Part shown: positions 58,477 to 64,000 of the stretch, piece by piece
Position numbering within the stretch: the first letter of the stretch is position 1
Layout: each line of letters begins with the position of its first letter
DNA from: Pseudomonas entomophila
Lineage (GTDB): Bacteria; Pseudomonadota; Gammaproteobacteria; Pseudomonadales; Pseudomonadaceae
Direction: 5' to 3'
Assembly: GCF_029478665.1 (NCBI RefSeq)
Contig: NZ_JARPQB010000015.1
Location: forward strand, 124,001 to 188,000
Length of the DNA: 64,000 nucleotides
Notes under the pieces: generated by a model
The model's input: only the letters and a program-made list of their open reading frames with translations
What the model was told of the DNA's origin: nothing
Database searches by the model: none
Position numbers and translations under genes: made by a program

Positions 58477-58659
58477 ATGGCCCCTATCCAGATCATGTCC
58501 GTCGTCGGCAGCGCCGTACCGAACAACCTGCGCCAGCAGGGCCTGCTGGCCTGCTGGTACCTGATGCGCAACGGCGAAGCCATCAGCGGCCCGCTGACCA
58601 CGCGCTCCTCGGCGCAGGCCCTGGCCGACCGGCTGCACGATTCAAGCTTCATCGCCTGA
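58477..58659 (+). CDS. Small hypothetical protein
   Basis: A 60-residue protein. ATG 58477 is preferred because ACAGGAG lies 9 bases upstream; ATG 58456 would add seven residues with no ribosome site. The sequence CWYLMRNGEAISGPLTTRSS suggests a small beta-rich domain. No known family is recognised. An intrinsic terminator follows. Confidence 0.6.
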   Translation: MAPIQIMSVVGSAVPNNLRQQGLLACWYLMRNGEAISGPLTTRSSAQALADRLHDSSFIA

Positions 58660-58700
58660 CCTGAATTTGTTGTTGTGCGTTGCTCCCTACGCCTCTTGTT

Positions 58701-58728
58701 GCCCGCCCTTTTCGGCGGGCTTTTTTTT
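58701..58728 (+). terminator. Strong intrinsic terminator
   Basis: The stem GCCCGCC / GGCGGGC with loop CTTTTC is followed by eight T residues, 41 bp after the small protein gene. Confidence 0.93.
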
Positions 58729-58936
58729 GTTTCTTCAAGGGGTGACAGTTGCCCGACCTCAAGCATCCTGCCCGGCCGCAATGGGTATTTCATGTGTTCA
58801 GGATTAAATTTCGTTCACCTTGCGCCCTTTGGATATAAGGCATTCGACAGCCGCTGAACCATACTCCAAAATGCACCGGTTTCTGGGGGAAACCCTTGCA
58901 CAGCCAACGACATACCAACATTTAGTGAGCCTCAAC

Positions 58937-59863
58937 GTGAAAACTTCCCTGTCCATCCTCAGCCTGCTGCTGTTGCTCACAGGAACCGCGACCCTCCCGT
59001 CGACCGCTGCTGCACAACCCCCGGCCCAGATGCAACGAGATCCAAGCAAGCTGCACCTGGCCTCTGGCAGCGCCCTGTTGATCGACCTCAACACCAACCA
59101 GGAGCTGTATTCCAGCCACGCCGATCGCGTGCGCCCCATCGCCTCGGTCACCAAGCTGATGACCGCGATGGTCGTGCTCGACGCCAAGCTGCCCATGGAC
59201 GAAATGCTCAGCATGACCATCGCCAACAACCCCGAGATGAAAGGCGTGTATTCGCGGGTGCGGCTGGGCAGCGAGCTGAACCGCCGCGAAACGTTGCTGA
59301 TCACCCTGATGTCGTCGGAGAACCGCGCGGCGAACTCGCTGGCCAACCACTACCCCGGTGGCTACGGCGCATTCATCAAGGCGATGAACGCCAAGGCGCG
59401 CAGCCTTGGCATGAGCCACACCCGCTATGTCGAACCCACCGGCCTGTCCACGCTCAACGTTTCCACCGCCCAGGACCTGGCCAAGCTGCTGATGGCCTCG
59501 CGCAAGTACCCGATGCTGAGCGAGCTGTCGACCACCCGCGAGAAGACCGTGGCGTTCCGCAAGCCCAACTACACGCTGGGCTTCCGTAACACCGACCACC
59601 TGGTGAACAAGAGCAACTGGGACATCAAGCTGACCAAGACCGGCTTCACCAACGAGGCGGGCCACTGCCTGGTGCTGTTGACCAGGATGGACAACCGCCC
59701 GGTGGCCATGGTCATCCTCGATGCCTACGGCAAGTACACCCACTTCGCCGACGCCAGCCGCATGCGCCAGTGGCTGGAGACCGGCAGCACCAAGCCGGCA
59801 CCGGCGGTGGCCATGCAGTACAAGAGCGAGCGCCAGGGCCGGGCGCGCGTGGCCCAGGACTGA
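58937..59863 (+). CDS. pbpG: D-alanyl-D-alanine endopeptidase (penicillin-binding protein 7/8 type)
   Basis: A 308-residue periplasmic murein endopeptidase or carboxypeptidase of the S11 family. The signal peptide ends AAAQ near residue 25. The three active-site motifs are in order: SVTKL (SxxK, near residue 70), SEN (near 129) and KTG (near 234). It starts at GTG 58937; GTG 58925 is in frame but no better supported. A terminator hairpin and REP follow directly. Confidence 0.92.
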   Translation: MKTSLSILSLLLLLTGTATLPSTAAAQPPAQMQRDPSKLHLASGSALLIDLNTNQELYSSHADRVRPIASVTKLMTAMVVLDAKLPMDEMLSMTIANNPEMKGVYSRVRLGSELNRRETLLITLMSSENRAANSLANHYPGGYGAFIKAMNAKARSLGMSHTRYVEPTGLSTLNVSTAQDLAKLLMASRKYPMLSELSTTREKTVAFRKPNYTLGFRNTDHLVNKSNWDIKLTKTGFTNEAGHCLVLLTRMDNRPVAMVILDAYGKYTHFADASRMRQWLETGSTKPAPAVAMQYKSERQGRARVAQD

Positions 59864-60339
59864 AAACGACGACGCCCCGCACGAAGCGGGGCGTCTCGAC
59901 TTCTGTAGGAGCGGCTTCAGCCGCGATGCAGGCAACACGATGCCTGGCACCCGTTTCACGGGTGATCGCGGCTGAAGCCGCTCCTACAGAGATTCCCGGC
60001 CCTGTCAGGCCTGGGTGCTGACCATTCCACCGGCACTGCTGCCACCGGACTCGGTCAGGGCCTTGAGCAGTTGCGCGGTGGCCGCCTGGATCTGCCCGCT
60101 GAAAAACGACGACGCCCCGCAGGATGCGGGGCGTCTGCCTGTAGGAGCGGCTTCAGCCGCGATGCAGGCAACACGATGCCTGGCACCCGCTACGCGGGTG
60201 ATCGCGGCTGAAGCCGCTCCTACAGAGATTCCCGGCCTTGTCAGGCCTGGGTGCTGACCATCCCGCCGGCACTGCTGCCACCGGACTCGGTCAGGGCCTT
60301 GAGCAGTTGCGCGGTGGCCGCCTGGATCTGCCCGCTGAT
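59863..60339. repeat. Direct tandem duplication (~238-bp unit) downstream of pbpG
   Basis: Copy 1 (59863-60101) and copy 2 (60102-60339) each hold the GACGCCCCGC hairpin, a REP pair (59904-59990; 60140-60230), GAGATTCCCGGCC, and the last ~98 bp of the minus-strand coiled-coil gene starting TCAGGCCTGGGTGCTGACC. They differ by a few substitutions and a 4-bp indel beside the hairpin. Copy 1 therefore carries a dead 3' fragment of that gene (60005-60101). Confidence 0.92.
59870..59897 (+). terminator. Terminator hairpin after pbpG
   Basis: GACGCCCCGC and GCGGGGCGTC form a 10-bp stem with a short loop just after the stop codon. A duplicated version is at 60110-60136. Confidence 0.75.
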
Positions 60340-60684
60340 GGTAGCGATGCTGGCCTGCTTGGCCATGACCATCGGCATCTTGGTGGTCTCGTCCATTTTC
60401 TGCGCCATGAGCATGGCCAGCTGTTTCTGCTCTTCAGCCATTTGCTTCTGCAACTGCTTGATCATCTCGCGCAATTGCATGATGTGCCCAGGCTCGCTCG
60501 GCTCTTGCTCTGCGGCCTCGGCCTGGCCTGGCGCGCCTTCGGCTTTTACGCCATCGCCTGCCTTGCCACTTTCCTCGGTCTTTTCAGCGTTGTCCGCTTC
60601 AGCCGCGCGGACCTGCTCGGCCACTTGCAGGCCTGTGGTCAGCGGCGTCGCGCTGTTGATGCTCATACCGGTGATACCTACCAT
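60241..60684 (-). CDS. Coiled-coil hypothetical protein
   Basis: A 147-residue protein with no signal peptide. Residues about 15-65 are rich in A, E and G; about 68-100 form a clear coiled coil (LREMIKQLQKQMAEEQKQLA). The C-terminus is small and flexible (TESGGSSAGGMVSTQA). The N-terminus MVGITGMSINSATP resembles secreted or phage-like structural small proteins, but I cannot name a family. Its 3' end is duplicated downstream. Confidence 0.65.
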   Translation of the reverse strand: MVGITGMSINSATPLTTGLQVAEQVRAAEADNAEKTEESGKAGDGVKAEGAPGQAEAAEQEPSEPGHIMQLREMIKQLQKQMAEEQKQLAMLMAQKMDETTKMPMVMAKQASIATISGQIQAATAQLLKALTESGGSSAGGMVSTQA

Positions 60685-60764
60685 GTCCCTGATCCTCTTC
60701 GGTGGGTCCTTTCGATGCCCTGCTTATCGGCCGCAACGCGCGGAACTTGATGTCCGCCCAGCGA

Positions 60765-60788
60765 TAAATTTGCCCCGCCGCCATTCGT
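60765..60788 (+). promoter_or_regulatory. PvdS-type iron-starvation (IS) box
   Basis: TAAAT at 60765-60769 and CGT at 60786-60788 with exactly 16 bases between, the consensus for promoters read by the sigma factor PvdS. It lies 79 bp before the pvdM start, so the pvdMNO operon is expected to be induced under iron limitation. Confidence 0.8.
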
Positions 60789-60866
60789 CCACCTGATACC
60801 CGAGCCCTGCCCCGGCGAACACGCCCGCCGGCAGGCCGATCCGATCAGCCCTGCAACGAGATGGCA

Positions 60867-62216
60867 ATGACCAAGACCCGTTCCCGCAAAGCCCTGTACA
60901 TCGGCCTGCCCCTGGCCCTGGCGGTCGCCCTGGGCAGCGCTGCCGGCTATTTCTACTGGCAGCATCAGAACGCCGGCTACCCGCTGAAGATCGTCGAGCA
61001 GGCCAAGGGCATGCACGAGCACATGCTCTCGTTCGACGGCCATATCACCGTGCCGCTGACCTTCGGTGCCCACGGCCAGGAAGTGGACAAGGACGGTCCG
61101 CACCAGTTCGACCTGGTCAAGGCCGGCAAGGGGCGCCTGTCGGGCGCGGCGCTGACCATCCTCGCCTGGCCGGAAATGTGGAACGGCCCCAACGCCCCGC
61201 ACAAACCGACCCCCGGCTTCGTCGACGAGGCCCGCCACCAGCAGGAAACGCGCTACCAGATCATCGCCAACATGGTGCGCGACTTCCCCAACCAGGTCGG
61301 CATCGCCTACACCCCCGACGACTTCCGCCGCCTCAACGGCGAAGGCAAGTTCGCCGTGTTCATCAGCCTGCTCAACGCCTACCCGCTGGGCGACGACTTG
61401 TCGCAGCTCGACTTGTGGGCCAAGCGCGGCATGCGCATGTTCGGCTTCAGCTACATCGGCAACAACGACTGGGCCGACTCGTCGCGGCCAATGCCGTTCT
61501 TCAACGACACCGCCGACGCCCTCGGCGGGCTGTCGCCGACCGGCGAGAAAGCCGTGGCCCGGCTCAACGACCTGGGGGTGATCATCGACGTCTCGCAGAT
61601 GTCGACCCTGGCCCTGGAAGACGTGGCACGCCTGAGCCGAGCGCCGATCGTCGCCTCGCATTCGGCGCCGCGCGGGCTGGTGGACATCCGCCGCAACCTT
61701 GGCGACAAGGAGATGAAGCTGATCAAGGACAGCGGCGGCCTGATCCAGGTGGTCGGTTTCAGCGGCTACCTCAAGCCCCTGGGCAAGCCGACCCTGGACA
61801 AGCTCGACGCCCTGCGCGCGCGCTTCGACCTGGGGCCGCTGCAGGACCTGAACTACGCCCTGATGCCGGGCGACCCGGCGATCACCATCTGGCCCGAGAA
61901 GCGCTTCGGCGAATACGCCAGCAGCCTGTACGGGATCCTCGACGAAGAGCCCAAGGCCACGCTGAAGGCCTACGTCGACGCCATCGACTACACGGTGAAG
62001 AAGGTCGGTATCGACCATGTCGGCATCAGCTCCGACTTCAACGAAGGCGGCGGCCTGGACGGCTGGAAGGATGTCAGCGAGATCCGCAACGTCACCGCCG
62101 AACTGCTCACCCGCGGCTACAGCGAGACGGACATCGCCAAGCTCTGGGCCGGCAACTTCCTGCGCATCTGGGACCAGGTGCAGAAAGCCGGCCATCCCGT
62201 CGCCACCACTCGCTGA
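60867..62216 (+). CDS. pvdM: PvdM, dipeptidase-like pyoverdine maturation protein
   Basis: A 449-residue periplasmic protein of the membrane-dipeptidase fold that acts with PvdP in forming the pyoverdine chromophore. An N-terminal hydrophobic anchor or signal lies at about residues 10-27. The fold signatures SFDGHITVP (near 50), VIIDVSQMS, VASHSAPR and GISSDFNEGG are visible. In true dipeptidases the first motif is DGHND; here the metal-ligand Asp position is Thr. ATG 60867 has CGAG at suitable spacing; ATG 60861 is the alternative. Confidence 0.94.
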   Translation: MTKTRSRKALYIGLPLALAVALGSAAGYFYWQHQNAGYPLKIVEQAKGMHEHMLSFDGHITVPLTFGAHGQEVDKDGPHQFDLVKAGKGRLSGAALTILAWPEMWNGPNAPHKPTPGFVDEARHQQETRYQIIANMVRDFPNQVGIAYTPDDFRRLNGEGKFAVFISLLNAYPLGDDLSQLDLWAKRGMRMFGFSYIGNNDWADSSRPMPFFNDTADALGGLSPTGEKAVARLNDLGVIIDVSQMSTLALEDVARLSRAPIVASHSAPRGLVDIRRNLGDKEMKLIKDSGGLIQVVGFSGYLKPLGKPTLDKLDALRARFDLGPLQDLNYALMPGDPAITIWPEKRFGEYASSLYGILDEEPKATLKAYVDAIDYTVKKVGIDHVGISSDFNEGGGLDGWKDVSEIRNVTAELLTRGYSETDIAKLWAGNFLRIWDQVQKAGHPVATTR

Positions 62217-62232
62217 ACAAGGCCCGCCCCGC

Positions 62233-63510
62233 ATGAACAACCGTCGCACCTTCCTCAAGCAGGCCGGCCTGGTCGCCGCCGCCCTGCCCCTGCTGCCCGA
62301 TGCCCTGGCGGCCGCGCCCGCCACCGCAGCGCTGAGCGGCCCGGACAAATGGCGCAACCTGCGCGCCCTGTTCCCGCTCGACCCGGAGGTGGCGCACTTC
62401 GCCAACTTCCTGGTCACTGCCCACCCGCGCCCGGTGCAGGAGGCCATCGACCGCCACCGCGCCGACCTCGACCGCAACCCCGCCGCGCTGATGGACTGGG
62501 AAAGCCAGTACGAATGGAAACGCGAAGGCGAGGTGCGGGACTGGGCGGCGCGCTACCTGGAAGTCGGCCCCCGGCAGATCGCCCTGACCGGCAGCACCAC
62601 CGAGGGCCTGGCGCTGATCTATGGTGGCCTGCAGGTCAGGCCCGACCAGGAGATCCTGACCACCGTCCACGAGCACTACGCCGCCCACAAGACCCTCGAG
62701 TTCCGCACCCTTCGCCAGGGCACCCAGGTGCGCAAGATCCGCCTGTTCGACAAACCCTGGGAACTCTCGGCCGACCAGATCCTCAGCACCATCGACCAGA
62801 ACATCCGCCCCGAAACCCGCGTGCTGGGCATGACCTGGGTGCATTCGAGCAGCGGCGCCAAGCTGCCGGTGGGCGAGATCGGCGAACTGGTGCGCAAGCA
62901 CAACCGCGAGCGCAGCGAAGCCGACCGCATCCTCTACGTGGTCGACGGCGTGCACGGTTTCGGCGTGGAGAACGCACGCTTCGCCGACTTCAACTGCGAC
63001 TACTTCATCGCCGGTGGCCACAAGTGGCTGTTCGGCCCGCGCGGCACGGGCATCATCTGCGCCGCCTCCACCGCCATGGGCAACCTCACCCCCAGCGTCG
63101 CCTCCTTCTCCCAGGAAGAGGACTTCGCCACCATCATGACCCCGGGCGGCTACCACGCCTTCGAATACCGCTGGTCATTGGGCGAGGCCTTCAAGCTGCA
63201 CCTGCAACTGGGCAAGGCCGATGTCCAGGCGCGCATCCACCAGCTCAACAGCCTGCTCAAGGAGCGCCTCGCCGAACACCGCCAGATCGAGGTCGTGACG
63301 CCCCGCAGCCCCGAGTTCTCGGCCGGGTTCACCTTCTTCCGGATTCCCGGCAGGAACCCCGATGCCGTCGCCGCCCACCTGGTGCAGAACAAGGTGATGA
63401 GCGACGCCGTGTACCGCGACGTCGGCCCGGTGATCCGCCTGGCTCCCAGCCTGCTCAACGATGAGCAGCAGATCGACCGGGTCGTGCGCCTGGTCACCCA
63501 GCAACTCTGA
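62233..63510 (+). CDS. pvdN: PvdN, Tat-exported PLP enzyme of pyoverdine maturation
   Basis: A 425-residue aminotransferase-class-V protein that modifies the pyoverdine side-chain glutamate in the periplasm (succinamide formation in fluorescent pseudomonads). The N-terminus MNNRRTFLKQAG is a twin-arginine signal followed by a hydrophobic stretch and ALAAAP. The PLP-lysine motif is GGHKWLFGPRGTG near residue 260, and the Asp in VVDGVHGFG near 237. It follows pvdM by 16 bp. Confidence 0.94.
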   Translation: MNNRRTFLKQAGLVAAALPLLPDALAAAPATAALSGPDKWRNLRALFPLDPEVAHFANFLVTAHPRPVQEAIDRHRADLDRNPAALMDWESQYEWKREGEVRDWAARYLEVGPRQIALTGSTTEGLALIYGGLQVRPDQEILTTVHEHYAAHKTLEFRTLRQGTQVRKIRLFDKPWELSADQILSTIDQNIRPETRVLGMTWVHSSSGAKLPVGEIGELVRKHNRERSEADRILYVVDGVHGFGVENARFADFNCDYFIAGGHKWLFGPRGTGIICAASTAMGNLTPSVASFSQEEDFATIMTPGGYHAFEYRWSLGEAFKLHLQLGKADVQARIHQLNSLLKERLAEHRQIEVVTPRSPEFSAGFTFFRIPGRNPDAVAAHLVQNKVMSDAVYRDVGPVIRLAPSLLNDEQQIDRVVRLVTQQL

Positions 63511-63522
63511 CCAAGGTTTCCC

Positions 63523-64000
63523 ATGAACGCTATCCTGCCTCGCCTCTCCCTGGCCGCCCTGCTCGCCACCCTCGGCCTGCCGGCACTGGCCGCCGACACC
63601 ACCACGCCATCCGGCACGGTGTTCCGTGACTGCGCCGGTGTCTGCCCGGAAATGGTCGTGCTGCCGGCCGGCAGCTTCATGATGGGCACCCCCGACGACG
63701 AGCCCGGCCGCCAGGACGACGAAGGCCCGCTGCACCTGGTGACCTTCGCCAAGCCCTTCGCCATGAGCCGCTTCCAGGTGACCGCCGGGGAGTGGGACAG
63801 CTACCTCAAGCAGAGCGGCGCGAAAGTCGTCGATGGCGATGTGCGCCCCGGCCGCCACTGCACCGCCAGCAAGCCCATGTACAAGCAAGGCCCGCGTCAG
63901 CCCGCCGTGTGCATGACCTACTTCGACGTGCAGGACTACGTGGAATGGTTGTCGAAGAAGACCGGCAAGACCTACCGCATGGTCAGCGAGTCCGAACGTG
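63523..64000 (+). CDS. pvdO: PvdO, pyoverdine oxidation protein (3' end outside window)
   Basis: The first 159 codons of a formylglycine-generating-enzyme-like (FGE-sulfatase) protein that completes the fluorescent chromophore from dihydropyoverdine. The signal peptide ends LPALAAD near residue 24. The FGE opening motifs MVVLPAGSFMMGTP, DDEGPLHLV and SRFQVTAGEWDSYL are visible, then YFDVQDYVEWLSKKTGKTYR. It starts 12 bp after pvdN, completing pvdMNO. The frame is open to the window end. Confidence 0.93.
   Translation, partial: MNAILPRLSLAALLATLGLPALAADTTTPSGTVFRDCAGVCPEMVVLPAGSFMMGTPDDEPGRQDDEGPLHLVTFAKPFAMSRFQVTAGEWDSYLKQSGAKVVDGDVRPGRHCTASKPMYKQGPRQPAVCMTYFDVQDYVEWLSKKTGKTYRMVSESER

Overview
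The window is a high-G+C chromosomal segment from a fluorescent pseudomonad of the Pseudomonas putida / P. entomophila type. Four things support this. The last three genes form the pyoverdine maturation operon pvdMNO, behind a TAAAT-N16-CGT box typical of PvdS promoters. Two families of putida-type REP palindromes recur between genes. The order glcDEF, thiolase / 3-hydroxyacyl-CoA dehydrogenase, CheB/CheR signalling cluster, cobF, oprD, turB, gloA, aroE-like matches what I remember of the P. putida core genome. Finally, an almost complete match to remembered monalysin, the pore-forming toxin of P. entomophila, points to an insect-pathogenic relative. Species assignment is inference.

Layout. 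1-1508: 3' part of an acetoacetyl-CoA synthetase. 1652-8645: housekeeping and transport genes (PpiC, an autotransporter, two LysE-type exporters, an AraC regulator, a PrpA-like phosphatase, a DUF3016 protein, Ogt), with a scar of gene remnants at 7813-8140. 8769-12743: a patchwork islet of visibly lower G+C holding a small lipoprotein, a DUF2388 protein split by a dnaX-like slippery heptamer, the monalysin gene, a MITE-like palindrome, a META/DUF4377 lipoprotein and a decayed phage integrase. 12744-14330: ABC-F protein YbiT. 14524-27120: a 4,198-residue filamentous-haemagglutinin-type exoprotein with no TpsB transporter in the window. 27241-28805: a large palindrome and a secreted DING/PstS-like protein. 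29179-32427: two small proteins, a diguanylate cyclase and an orphan ParA-type ATPase.

32679-36475 encodes glycolate oxidase GlcDEF, followed by a crumb of glcG cut off by a REP element. 36839-40957 holds a MocR regulator with a convergent MFS exporter and deaminase, and an AhpD-like protein. 41065-44893 is a C4 acyl-CoA module (AraC regulator, thiolase, 3-hydroxybutyryl-CoA dehydrogenase, TetR). 44894-45750 has no genes and carries a 0.66-kb inverted-repeat element with three short tandem arrays. 45751-52867 is a two-component cluster: a three-receiver hybrid kinase, CheR, CheB, a receiver-kinase and a receiver, with one more receiver on the other strand. 53007-60684 holds cobF, oprD-type porin, turB, gloA, aroE-like, small proteins, pbpG and a coiled-coil protein whose 3' end is tandemly duplicated. 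60867-64000 is pvdM, pvdN and the 5' part of pvdO.

Working together: the islet toxin, the giant adhesin and the autotransporter form a host-interaction set. GlcDEF, the thiolase module and acetoacetyl-CoA synthetase handle C2/C4 carbon. The CheR/CheB/kinase cluster looks like a dedicated signalling unit without its own chemoreceptor. I see no tRNA, rRNA, CRISPR array or complete insertion sequence.
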